From assembly GCA_964473745.1 (NCBI GenBank), contig CAYYQE010000010.1, forward strand, positions 1-47,340: a stretch of 47,340 bases of DNA, read 5' to 3'. Position 1 is the first letter of the stretch, and each line of letters opens with the position of its first letter. A program made the translations under genes and the position numbers. Positions 31,201 to 40,300 of the stretch are shown one piece after another. The notes below the pieces were generated by a model. That model had not been told where the DNA came from. It made no database searches and worked only from the letters and a program-made list of their open reading frames with translations. The DNA is from JABJMC01 sp964473745. GTDB taxonomy: Bacteria > Patescibacteriota > Gracilibacteria > UBA1369 > UBA12473.

Positions 31201-32862
31201 AATAGATTGGATAAAACAATTATGAACCAACACTCCATTCGCCAAAAATTTTCCACTTTCAGTCTGAATATCATAAACTACTTCCTCTCCAATATATTCA
31301 ATTGAAATAACCTTCTCTTCGGCTACTTGTGGTTTTACTTTTCCAGCAGCCTCAGAATTTAATTCACGTAATTTATTCAACTTCGATCGAGAAATAAACC
31401 CAATCAATTCTTCAAATTTTCTTCTCTCAGACTCATACGCAATCTCTACATGATACTGCAATGCTCGGTCAGGACGACTATCTCGACAAACACTTACGCG
31501 AGAATAAACACCCAAATTTAACAACAATGTTTGCACATCGTGAGCTAATCCTTCTGAAATTGTAGTCAAACAAATATCCCCATTAACATGACCATTACGA
31601 CGACGAATTCTCACACAGCCATCGGCCTGGAATAATCCTCGTAAAAAAGCCCTTTGCACTGCTTCCGGTGCCGCAAAAATCGTATCATGAACACGAACAG
31701 CATGACTTCCTAAGCCCAAACCATAACGTTCAGCGTACATCAAAACTGAATGGGCATCATTTCTAACAACTTTATAATCTGGGCCAACTTGAGCCTTTTC
31801 GGTCACGGTATAGTGTCCAAAAATATCTTCAAACCACCCTGTAATTTCGGCAAATTCATCTTTATCATTCGTACAAACACCAAAATGAGTTGATTTACCA
31901 TAAGTCCCACAATATCCATCGCCTACATGAAAACCAGCTAAAGCCGCTTCTGCTACTACCCCTTTGACTGCCACCTTCACTGGTTTCTTTACCGGAACAG
32001 ACACCATTTGCACATAACTGCCTAAGCACTCTCCCAATGGGACCCATTGATATTTCCCTCTTCTCTTAGGGGCTGCCCAAACCTGATGGTCATCGGTAAA
32101 ATCAATATATTGGCCATTCTTAAGTTTCATCCGATAAAGTTTGCGAACACCATTTTCTTTGGTTGCCAAAATTTTCACCCATCTTTGACCATCAAAAGTC
32201 ATAATCCCAGTTAAATTCTCTTCTACTATCCTTCCTAAATTCATAATTCCATGTTCAGTCGTAACCTTTGTATCCCAACGCCCACAAGCATGTGGCTGCG
32301 GCCTGGTATAGGCATCTTTGGAACGAGCCAATTTATTTGTTTCTTCATCTACATAATAATGTCCTTGTGCTGAACCAGTAATCCCATAAGCCCAGCTAAG
32401 TCCGGTATTAAACCACTGTGGGCTGTTTGGTGCTGATCGCTGCGTCATTAATAAATATCGCATTTCATCCTCAAACGCATCGGCATCCTCTTTGGAATCA
32501 AAATATTTATGCTTTTCGCCCCAGTGTCGCCAAGTCCCAGCCAAGCGATCCATAACCTGTTTAGCACTCCATTCCGCCCCCATTTTCGATCCTTTTTTTT
32601 GCGGGACTCCCTGCTTCCGAAAATATTTCTGGGCAATCACATCCGTGGCCACTTGCGTCCATGATTTTGGAATCTCGATGTTCTTCATTTCAAAAACCAC
32701 TGACCCGTCGGGATTGGTAATTTTAGAAGTTCTTTTTTCAAATTCAATATCAGCGTAAGGACTTTTGCCCTTTTTAGTAAAACGACGCGCGATTTTAAGC
32801 CCGTTTTCACCAACACGAAGGTCACACAAAAATTCAGAGTCAGAAGGGTCCTCTAAAGACAT
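28249..32862 (-). CDS. nrdJ: adenosylcobalamin-dependent (class II) ribonucleotide reductase with intein
   Basis: Reduces ribonucleotides to deoxyribonucleotides using coenzyme B12 to generate the thiyl radical; oxygen-independent dNTP supply. 1537 residues encoded, of which 356 (193-548) are an intein, leaving an 1181-residue enzyme, a usual length for the large NrdJ type. Recognisable blocks: SAPNSPQWFNTGLSWAYG near 143-160, PQPHA|CFIQS at the splice junction, KYGSGTGSNFSELRG, NPCSEYMFLDDTACNLASLN in the active-site barrel, and VIAPTGTIGLVMDCDTTGIE. The C-terminus carries a four-Cys zinc-ribbon-like tail (CTTCGAVM, CYKCLGCGETSGC), thought to re-reduce the active site. A promoter lies at 32944-32972. 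The leader lacks SD. The stop codon lies in the inverted-repeat element at 28100-28251. B12 must be imported or salvaged. Confidence 0.95.
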   Translation of the reverse strand: MSLEDPSDSEFLCDLRVGENGLKIARRFTKKGKSPYADIEFEKRTSKITNPDGSVVFEMKNIEIPKSWTQVATDVIAQKYFRKQGVPQKKGSKMGAEWSAKQVMDRLAGTWRHWGEKHKYFDSKEDADAFEDEMRYLLMTQRSAPNSPQWFNTGLSWAYGITGSAQGHYYVDEETNKLARSKDAYTRPQPHACGRWDTKVTTEHGIMNLGRIVEENLTGIMTFDGQRWVKILATKENGVRKLYRMKLKNGQYIDFTDDHQVWAAPKRRGKYQWVPLGECLGSYVQMVSVPVKKPVKVAVKGVVAEAALAGFHVGDGYCGTYGKSTHFGVCTNDKDEFAEITGWFEDIFGHYTVTEKAQVGPDYKVVRNDAHSVLMYAERYGLGLGSHAVRVHDTIFAAPEAVQRAFLRGLFQADGCVRIRRRNGHVNGDICLTTISEGLAHDVQTLLLNLGVYSRVSVCRDSRPDRALQYHVEIAYESERRKFEELIGFISRSKLNKLRELNSEAAGKVKPQVAEEKVISIEYIGEEVVYDIQTESGKFLANGVLVHNCFIQSISDDLVGEGGIFDGVTREARLFKYGSGTGSNFSELRGCNEKLGGGGQSSGLMSFLAIFDRAAGAIKSGGTTRRAAKMVCVDMDHPEIEDFISWKVIEEQKVSALVAGSHICYENLKAIVESVHAKGSDPEKNPNLKNLIIKASKAHVPLNTIKRVIMRTEDGMTPKAFSFRTYDTDFRSEAYATVGGQNSNNSVRVTNEFLEAVEKDADWDLINRTDNKVYKTVKARDLWDQIAEATWLCADPGIQFDSTINEWHTCPKDGRINASNPCSEYMFLDDTACNLASLNLVKFYDEKKQEFLIDDFRHACHLWTIVLEISVLMAQFPSESIAQLSYDYRTLGLGYANIGTLLMRQGIPYDSEEGVAIAGAITALMCGEAYATSAEMAKVRGSFPKYDGNQKDMLRVIKNHRRAVYNASINKYEKLTVKPMGVDDSLCPKDLLAAARDSWDRALVWGEEHGYRNAQVTVIAPTGTIGLVMDCDTTGIEPDFALVKFKKLVGGGYFKIANQSIRPALERIGYKKNEIDDIIYYVKGHGTLTGSPTITHDELREKGFKDKQIIAIEGQLESVFELKFAFNKWALGEDFCEEILKMTKEQMEDPNFAILKHLGFTKEEIEKANTYVCGTMTVEGAPHLKDEHLPVFDCANRCGKIGKRFIRSEGHIRMMAAAQPFISGAISKTINLPEEAVIDDVKSAYMESWKHMLKANALYRDGSKLSQPLSTSSMPTNMASLFDFTDKEMEASTEGMQQVIEKVIQKPFRRKLPNERHSLTHKFSIQGHEGYLTVGLYEDGLPGEIFIKMSKEGSTLSGIMDAFALSVSLNLQYGVPLEVLVTKFTHSRFEPAGMTENSEIPMVKSIMDYLGRWLALKFLPRDVAKKYHNSDLVDRAYAQGTLADRHHPHLQSSFEELVDSIHETPREQGTVKTKKVKKVKEKVVTVSGKEQLEMMQNNLSLRLNNEDAPLCTTCGAVMTRNGTCYKCLGCGETSGCS
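31219..32286 (-). other. intein with LAGLIDADG homing endonuclease in NrdJ
   Basis: Protein residues 193-548. First residue Cys (CGRWDTKVTTEHGIMNLG, block A), block B near YIDFTDDHQVW (the TxxH-type motif), two LAGLIDADG motifs (ALAGFHVGDG near 308 and LRGLFQADGCV near 407), block F VVYDIQTESGKFLANGVLVHN ending His-Asn, and Cys as the +1 extein residue. All splicing residues are present, so it should be active. The insertion point PQPHA|CFIQ is in the conserved enzyme core, where loss of splicing would be lethal to NrdJ function. Confidence 0.93.
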
Positions 32863-32943
32863 AATAAGGAGGGTTAGGAAAAGCCATAAAACACAACATA
32901 TAGTAGCTCGGTGGGTCCGAATGCACTAAATATGGTAAGCAAA

Positions 32944-32972
32944 ATATTATTATTATCCCCCCCTAAGGTCAA
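32944..32972 (-). promoter_or_regulatory. sigma-70-type promoter for nrdJ
   Basis: On the minus strand: TTGACC (32972-32967), 17-nt spacer, TAATAT (32949-32944). The start would be near 32937, giving a leader of about 75 nt that ends TAACCCTCCTTATT before the ATG. No cobalamin riboswitch landmarks were found in it. Confidence 0.55.
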
Positions 32973-33025
32973 GCAATTTCACCAAATAAAGGCTTGGCAA
33001 AATACAAAGGAGGTGGCCAATATAC

Positions 33026-33754
33026 TTAAGACATTTGGCGGTTTGCGCTTTTGGTAGCCTCTTTCTTAAGTTGGACCGCTATTCGTTTTAATAACTCGGG
33101 ATGCTTCTGCAAGTATTGATCCTGCAAAAAATCACTATATTCCATGTTGATTTGTAAAAATCGATGCAAGAAAAAGAGGACTTCGCTGCCCTCTAATTCC
33201 TGTAAACATTGCTGATAAAGATCTCTATCAAGGCCTCTAAACAATGGCGTCATCTCCATCCAATCCACCAAAATTTCTTGAATCAAATCAATTATGGTTT
33301 TGTCTTTTGGGGTTTCTTGATAAGTCTGTAAAAGATCAAACAATGCTTTTAATCGTTCTTTTGAAAAAAGCGTGACCAGTAGCCAACGCTCTCCTACATC
33401 TTCCATGTCCTCAATTAATAGCAAACTTTCTTCTATAATTAACGAAAGGGGTGCTAACCCGGGTTCCCCTTGAAGTACTGGGACCTCTTCTAATTGGCGC
33501 ATTAAACCAGTTCGATATTCTTCATCGTGCATGTTTTCCAACTCTTCACTAGCGGAAAGCTCTCGAATCGCCATCTTTAATAACACCTCATCACAATGCT
33601 CCAAAAAAGAAAGCTCTAAATCTTCTAGAGCTTCATCATTAAAAGGAACGCTTTCTTCGGAAAATTTAATCTGATGAAGGAAATCATCTAACGCCCTGAA
33701 CTTTTCATCTTCAAAAGTAGTGAGCGCAAGAGTCAAAAGGGGCGAGTTAGACAT
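33026..33754 (-). CDS. uncharacterised helical acidic protein
   Basis: 242 residues, almost entirely helical and leucine/glutamate-rich (LDDFLHQIKFSEESVPFNDE; LEDLELSFLEHCDEVLLKMA; RDLYQQCLQELEGSEVLFFL), with a basic tail (RIAVQLKKEATKSANRQMS). No signal, TM or recognised domain; it may be an alpha-solenoid-like scaffold. It lies upstream of nrdJ on the same strand but with its own gap containing the nrdJ promoter. No SD. Unknown role. Confidence 0.7.
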   Translation of the reverse strand: MSNSPLLTLALTTFEDEKFRALDDFLHQIKFSEESVPFNDEALEDLELSFLEHCDEVLLKMAIRELSASEELENMHDEEYRTGLMRQLEEVPVLQGEPGLAPLSLIIEESLLLIEDMEDVGERWLLVTLFSKERLKALFDLLQTYQETPKDKTIIDLIQEILVDWMEMTPLFRGLDRDLYQQCLQELEGSEVLFFLHRFLQINMEYSDFLQDQYLQKHPELLKRIAVQLKKEATKSANRQMS

Positions 33755-33867
33755 AAAAAAATTTGTTTTTGGGTTTTTTGTTTTCTAAGTATTATACCAA
33801 AAATCCCTTCCTCTAACCAGGGGAATCATGCCGTTCATGCATATTACCTAGATGCGTCAACCAGAAG

Positions 33868-35049
33868 TTACCTCCCTATTTGAGACAACTTAGCCCCTCC
33901 TGCTTTCACTTGTCTTATATCTGTTAAATTAGTTGTTGTATGGATTCCTTCGAGAAAAACTTCATCAAATCCAATTTGCCTTTGCGTCCCATTGGCACTG
34001 TCCGCAATCCAAACCCCATTCTCATCAAAAGAATAGGCAACCACTTGATGCCCAACATTTGTGTCCCCTATATAATAAGGAATATAAAGCACGAGCGGCT
34101 CGCCATGCGCCAGCTTCTTAAAGAAAAACTCCGCCGAACCATTATAAGTAAAAACCACGTCCATATTATATTCCTCAGCAAACGCTTCAAATTCGTCTAC
34201 ATTCCAAATAAACTCCCCATCCCATCCAATTCTTTCCTGTAATTCAGACATATTCAACACATCCCCATACTTCCATTCCACCAAATTTTTCACGGAAAAA
34301 GCGTAACAACCATACGGCCAACCACTCTGAGAATGATGCGCAAAATCCGCATCACCAGGATACGCCGCCTCAATCCCAGTAGCCAACACCTCCTCATACG
34401 ATAGGGCATCGCCATCTTCAATTTCCCAGACTATAAACGATTCCCCGGCTTCACTCTTCATCGCTCGATAAAGAAGTTCACTCATTTGTTTACGACTAAT
34501 TAACTCATGCGGCGTGAGATAAATATCCAATTCATCTAATAATTCCCGCTCCTCCCCCATTAACACATACGGTTCATACCAACTCCCCGCCTCCACATCA
34601 TAATAAGAACTATTCAAAACCGTGCCATTAAGCTCCCATTCTAGGGCCTCAAAAATAATTTTCATAGCCTCGGTGCGCGTAATTGACGACCCTGGACGAA
34701 AATAACCGTCATTATAACCCTGCACCCAACCCTCTTCCTCGGCATAACAAACATATTTGGCATACCAATCTTCCTGCACATCTGTAAAACACTTTTTATA
34801 AACCGTCTCATCCGGAGTCACCCCCCCTACTCCCTCCAACACCATTTTAGTAAATTCAGCTCGATTTATTAGATTAAGCGGTTGAAAAGTACCATCCCCA
34901 TAGCCCTCTACTACACCCTCATCCACAAGATATTCAAGCGCCACAACAGATGGGTCTGTATCATAAACATCCGGAAAAACTTCGCCAGCCAACACCACTC
35001 CCGGCCAAAACACTCCCAACATCACAAAAAGCAAACATATTCTGTTCAT
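33868..35049 (-). CDS. secreted SLH-domain protein with C39-like peptidase domain
   Basis: 393 residues. A signal peptide (MNRICLLFVMLGVFWPGVVL then AGEV, cleavage after LAG or VLA) directs export. Three SLH repeats follow: FPDVYDTDPSVVALEYLVDE with GYGDGTFQPLNLINRAEFTK (about 25-68), FTDVQEDWYAKYVCYAEEEG with GYNDGYFRPGSSITRTEAMK (about 88-132), and a diverged third (YYDVEAGSWYEPYV, about 148-195). These bind secondary cell-wall polymers and anchor proteins in the S-layer. The C-terminal half looks like a papain-fold C39-type domain: GWPYGCYAFSVKNLVEW (candidate Cys near 248), VGHQVVAYSFDENG (His near 336) and WIADSANG (Asp). Likely a surface-bound cysteine peptidase, or inactive relative. 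It is divergent from the promoter of the 35173 operon. Confidence 0.85.
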   Translation of the reverse strand: MNRICLLFVMLGVFWPGVVLAGEVFPDVYDTDPSVVALEYLVDEGVVEGYGDGTFQPLNLINRAEFTKMVLEGVGGVTPDETVYKKCFTDVQEDWYAKYVCYAEEEGWVQGYNDGYFRPGSSITRTEAMKIIFEALEWELNGTVLNSSYYDVEAGSWYEPYVLMGEERELLDELDIYLTPHELISRKQMSELLYRAMKSEAGESFIVWEIEDGDALSYEEVLATGIEAAYPGDADFAHHSQSGWPYGCYAFSVKNLVEWKYGDVLNMSELQERIGWDGEFIWNVDEFEAFAEEYNMDVVFTYNGSAEFFFKKLAHGEPLVLYIPYYIGDTNVGHQVVAYSFDENGVWIADSANGTQRQIGFDEVFLEGIHTTTNLTDIRQVKAGGAKLSQIGR

Positions 35050-35093
35050 AATTAAAAACTACACAAATTCATTCAATTTTGCCACCTTAACCC

Positions 35094-35121
35094 TTGACAT
35101 ATTCAAATACTTAAGTAGAAT
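35094..35121 (+). promoter_or_regulatory. consensus promoter of the SNF2-helicase operon
   Basis: TTGACA (35094-35099), 16-nt spacer, TAGAAT (35116-35121), 51 bp before the ATG at 35173. Same hexamers and spacing as the promoter at 25198. Leader of about 45 nt without SD. Confidence 0.75.
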
Positions 35122-35172
35122 ATAAGCCTTTCACAAAACATCCAACCCATAATTAATTTTATATCTAAGAAT

Positions 35173-37338
35173 ATGGGACCAATTTCTCCTAAACAAACCT
35201 CGCTTCCCAAAGAAACCTTACTCGCTTGGATTGATGAAGGTTGCGATGCAGTCCGAGCTGAATTTTATCCCGTTGACGACACTCAACGCGACCGAGTTAG
35301 AACAAGAGCTATAAAGATCATCCAGCGCAAATTACGACGAATAGTAACTAAACGCTTAACAGACGCTGGGATTATCGACACTGCTATTCAAAGAAAAATT
35401 TGTAACCTAGTCGGCCAAGAACTAAGAAAACACGAAGGCGATGTAAAATCAATTGCCACACCAGAATGGAACGCGATTTTAGATCAACAACGAGCTTTTC
35501 AAGCCCGTTTAGCAGATGATTTTGAATTCCCCGCCCCCTCAAAAGAAGAGGGGGAAGGAGGAGGAAAAGAAGAAGAGGAATCCCAAACTTTACGAGAATA
35601 TTTCAAAAATATCGACATTGAAGAACCAAATGATCTTATTGAAATTCTAAACAATCGTTTTTCTAACATTTTAGACATCCCTTATTTTATTCAAGAGCTC
35701 AAAAAGAACTCTGATTTAGGCTATGCCGATAAAATCTCTAGTCGAGAAGTTACTTTGATCATTCAATCTTTAAGTATTCTTAAAGAAACTATTTTAAATT
35801 CCATTCGCGAAGAAGTTACCAGTAATCCGCGGGCTACTTTTAAAAATGTAAAACAAGCCGTAATCGAAAGTATTCAAGAAGAAATCGACGAAAATGATTT
35901 CCCTCTTCCCTGGGTTGGAGAAGAACTATATTCACTATATCTCGAAGATTTAGAAACTATTAACACTTTTACTGAATTTACTGATTTAACCTCTCCTGAT
36001 GATTTTGGAATAGAGCCGACTCACCCATGGATAGGCGGACTATTACGCCCTGCCACCGAAACCCCACCTTGGACTGAACAAGAAACTACGGCCCTAATTG
36101 CTAGCTGGGCAAAATGGAAAGCCAAAGGGGTTCGCCCCCTTAAAAGAGTTACTCGAGAAATTAATCGCTCTTTTCATGGTGGCACAAATGTTCGCTCCAA
36201 ACAAGATATTCAAGAAAAATCAAATCAAATTGATCAACTGGAGCTAGCAGGAGAACCACCACTTACCCCAGACGAAGTAGAACACATCACTACGGTTATT
36301 CAGGATTTCAAAGCACAAAACGATTTACCCACGGCTGAGGCCTGCCAAAAACACTTATCCTCCTCCCCCGGCCAAGACAGAATTAAAAAATTAGTAAAAA
36401 CCTTTAATGCCGCTTACCACGATGAAGAAACTGTTCGTCAAACTTCTACCTTACATAGTGCTATTTTTAGGCTTATCCCGGATATCTATGCCGCAATGGA
36501 AAAAGAAGAAGAAAAAACTGAAGAAAGCCACCTCCCTGCCGAAGTAGAAGCTGAAATTGTGAAACTCATCGCCCAAGCTGAAAAACTATTAGAAGACTCC
36601 ACTAATCCGGGTGACACCCGAGCTTACCTTCCTAAAAAACATATTCAAGCCAAAATTGCTTTACTCAAAATGCGTCGCACTCTCTCTTTAGCGCGCATTA
36701 CGATTTTCAAAAGAGAACTAGAAGGACTACTTGAACATTCAAGAGTAAAAATTTCTAAAGAACGCCGCTCACTTGAAACACGCCTCGACGTAGAAGATCT
36801 AATAAGAATCAGTCTCATAGCTACTGAACATTTAATGCACGAATGCGCAGAACCAGCCATAGTTGGGGCCGGTGAATACATAGAACAACTTAATCAACAA
36901 ATAGCCGAGGTTGAAGGAAAACTAACTCCGTTAGAAGAACTAGATCCCGCTGACAAACACCAGCAACTCGATGGACAAATTGAAATTTTAGAGCAAAGAA
37001 TGACGGCAACCAGAACTCGGCTCCAAGCAGTGCTAGAGGAAAGGCAAGCTGAAACTACTCTTCTCGCTAATGACCCATCATTAGATTTTGCAGATCAACT
37101 CAAAAAAGTTCGCTCCGCCAATGAACGAGTAAGCGCCCAACAGCAAAAACTAAATGACCAAGAAACATCCTTAACTGGAAAAAAGAAGCAAAGAGACGAG
37201 TTGCTTGCCCAATGGGAACTTCAAGAAGGACTTGAAGATGAACTAAAGAAAATTCAAGCAAAAAAAGCTTCTTTCTTAGAAGATATGGAGGCTGTCCTCC
37301 AAAAGCACCGTACTCCTAATCCAGGAACCGAAGAATGA
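35173..37338 (+). CDS. large coiled-coil protein, first gene of SNF2 operon
   Basis: 721 residues, function unknown. The N-terminal about 110 residues are helical and basic (RTRAIKIIQRKLRRIVTKRL). An acidic Gly/Glu linker (GEGGGKEEEESQ) follows near 125, then a helical middle with a Trp-containing stretch (PWTEQETTALIASWAKWKAK near 297-316, reminiscent of a Myb/SANT-like helix set, not proven). The C-terminal third is coiled coil (IAEVEGKLTPLEELDPADKH; LKKVRSANERVSAQQQKLND; ELKKIQAKKASFLEDMEAVL). No signal or TM. The next gene starts within its stop codon (ATGA, 37335-37338), so the two are translationally coupled and probably act together. Confidence 0.8.
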   Translation: MGPISPKQTSLPKETLLAWIDEGCDAVRAEFYPVDDTQRDRVRTRAIKIIQRKLRRIVTKRLTDAGIIDTAIQRKICNLVGQELRKHEGDVKSIATPEWNAILDQQRAFQARLADDFEFPAPSKEEGEGGGKEEEESQTLREYFKNIDIEEPNDLIEILNNRFSNILDIPYFIQELKKNSDLGYADKISSREVTLIIQSLSILKETILNSIREEVTSNPRATFKNVKQAVIESIQEEIDENDFPLPWVGEELYSLYLEDLETINTFTEFTDLTSPDDFGIEPTHPWIGGLLRPATETPPWTEQETTALIASWAKWKAKGVRPLKRVTREINRSFHGGTNVRSKQDIQEKSNQIDQLELAGEPPLTPDEVEHITTVIQDFKAQNDLPTAEACQKHLSSSPGQDRIKKLVKTFNAAYHDEETVRQTSTLHSAIFRLIPDIYAAMEKEEEKTEESHLPAEVEAEIVKLIAQAEKLLEDSTNPGDTRAYLPKKHIQAKIALLKMRRTLSLARITIFKRELEGLLEHSRVKISKERRSLETRLDVEDLIRISLIATEHLMHECAEPAIVGAGEYIEQLNQQIAEVEGKLTPLEELDPADKHQQLDGQIEILEQRMTATRTRLQAVLEERQAETTLLANDPSLDFADQLKKVRSANERVSAQQQKLNDQETSLTGKKKQRDELLAQWELQEGLEDELKKIQAKKASFLEDMEAVLQKHRTPNPGTEE

Positions 37339-40300
37339 TTAATCAAGAAATAATCATGCAGCTGGTGACGGATGAACGCCAGCGCCTAGCCAGAGAAACT
37401 CGTCACGATGGTGATGATTTAATCATCGAAGCTAGCCGTTTTAAACGAGTATTAGAAAATTCTGGAATTACAGAGATCTCTACTCCACAAGAACTTTTTG
37501 AACTTTGTGATCACTTAGGGGCCAATCTCGAGCCAAGCCCAGAAATGCAGGAGGTCGTAGATCAAACTCGATCTCATATTGGGGCTCAAATCTTAGGACT
37601 TTTAGCACATCAACAAGGCGTTGGACTTCAAGTCGGACAAACCAAAGAACTCATGGAAGTTCATCGGCAAAGAGATCTAAGCATTCATGTTTGGCGCTTA
37701 ATCCAACTTATAAAAACTGAAAATCCCGACACTTTTGGCCCTAAATGGATTCAACTAAATAATTCTGAAATCTACCGCGATCTTTTAAGAGTTATTCGCA
37801 CCACTAAAACTGGCATTAATGATTGGGAAGAGGTCAAAAATATGTTACCCGCCTCGATTCAAGACCGTTTTGTTTTAGACAAAACAGCTCAGGCTTCGGA
37901 AAGCTTGGTAGAAGCTATTCGTGAATATAAACCTATTGCTGACAAACTTGGCCCCGAGTCTCTAGCAGAATTTTTGATCGCCATTGGGAAAAGTCGGCAC
38001 CGATTCCCCTCTTTGCTACAAATTATCTCTCAATATTTAGGTCGATGTAATACTACGACGGTTAATTTTGATGATTTACCGGGCTTACCAGATGCTTTAC
38101 TTAGACTTCCGGGGCCACGAAAATTAGTTTTTCTTCAACTTCGCAATCATATTTACCGTGAATTAAAAGATGACTGGCACGAAACTGCTGATTCCAGTCT
38201 TCATGAAACTAGCCTAGACACTGTTGAAGCTTTTGCTCGCTCTAAATTAGACGACTCTCGTCAAACTCATCTTGAACTATTAAACGATGTTATAGCCTAC
38301 TGGCGTGATGTTTTAACCATCGAAACTCCAGACCGCATGCCAAATAGAATTCCTAATAAGGATGGAAAAGAATTCCCTCTCCCCTCGCTTCGCCAACGAA
38401 TCGCCATGAAAGAAATGAAAGAAGGACGTCGACGTATGGCTGCCTTTTTTATGGGTCAGGGAAAAACCGCGGCTGCTTTCTTATCCAAAGAGCATGTCGG
38501 CGCTAAAAAAATGCTTTATATTTGCCCAACTCACCTAGTTGGCGACATCCGCGACAAACACATTCCTAAATATTATAAAGATGGAGAGGCCCCCACCGTC
38601 GGAACTATTGAATCCGGCATGACCGGAGAACAAATTACCGAGGCCCTTGAGCAAGAAGTTGTTGTCCTTCCCTACAGCATGTTTGGGGCTCAAAGAGACG
38701 GCCAAGAAGTTACTGAAATGGTAAAAGCCGCGGGTTTTGACATGGTTACGGTTGATGAAGCCCACAATGCTCGCAAACCCAAAGGCCTCCTCACCGAAAC
38801 TGTTTTTGATTTTGTGAATAACATTCCTGGCTTATACGAAGAAGGTTACGTTCTAGAATTAACCGGCGAACCCGTTCCAAATACACCTGATGACATTATC
38901 CCGCACTTACGTATTCACGATCGTGAAGCTTTTGCCAATGTAAATAGTGTCAAAGCTTACTTACGATCAGAGGGAGCTGACCCACTTCTCCTCCGTGCCG
39001 CCATTATGGACTACATGATTTTGGTTGATGAACCCGAAAATTGGGAACAGTATAACCGTATAGACCGATTTGATTTATATCCCGAAGAAAGAAGAATTTA
39101 CCAAGCTATCTGGAGTGATGAATTATTGGATTTCAACAAAAAACAAACTCTTCTCTCTTTGGCTCTAATTAATCCAAATCTATTTAGTTCCGAAAAAGTT
39201 GAATCTCACTTTCTTGATCGTTGTGTAGCAGATACCAAGCGTCATTTAGAAACTTATAATTGCGTAGTAATTGGCGAAAACTCCTACAAAGAAGGGGTCA
39301 CACAAAGACATCCAAATTATCCAGAAGCACTTAGTTTTGCCGAACAATTAGCCGCTGCCTTTGAAGGCGAAGCCGAAGTTCATGTTATTGATGGCAACAC
39401 TCCACGAAAACAAAGAGTAGCAATCTTAAAAGCCAGCAAAAAAACTGACGGACCAAAAATGATTATCCTGGCCATGAGTCAAACCATCCGCGAAGGATTA
39501 GACTTATCTCATGTCCATCGCTCTGGCCTTGTAGAACCAGGCTTTAACCAACCTGATGATGCGCAATGGATCAAACGATTCCAACGCGAAAATAATACTG
39601 ATGTAGAAAACACTACCTATGTTCCTTTTGATTCTCTCTTTGAAGGCATCCTTCGGCATGCTTCTCAAAAAGCAGTACTTTGCCACCGTTTTAAACACGG
39701 AGGAACTATAACCGAAGAAGACATTGCCCATTTTGAGGTTAGTGATTTATCTGATGAAATTCGTATTTATGACGGTCAAATCTGGATCGGCAGCCCAATT
39801 ATGGAACACATGTTAACACCAGCCCAAAAACTAGCTCGTATCCTGGCCTACTTACACGGCCGTAATCCAGTCCAATACGAACACTTTATTAATTTATTTG
39901 GTGAAAAATTTGTCGAACTTTATATGGCTAACTGGCCCTCTTCACCAAGTGCTAATAACGGCCGTTTTGTAGCCGGATTATTCGAACAACTAGAAGCCGA
40001 TGGATTCATAAAAGGCATTGAATATGGCGACATCGCCGCCGGGCCATTAGCCCTAGAAAACACCCTTGGCATCCATCCACGCCAAGACGGGCTACGCCGC
40101 AATATCCGCAGCACCGAAAAAAATCCGCACATGCTTGAAGCCGGGAAAAAACTATTACACATTCAAACTGGCGACCCAACGCTCGAGCCAAACATGTCCG
40201 TCTGTGGAATGGACAACATGCGTGACGAAATTGCTGACGGTCAACTTAACGCCGTAAACTTTGCTTACGCCCTACATCACTCTCACTTAAACACTCGCCT

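Noticed and set aside
32863..32943. Cobalamin riboswitch in the nrdJ leader
   Set aside because: The leader is about 75 nt and lacks the conserved B12-box; a class II enzyme would make one plausible but it is not there.
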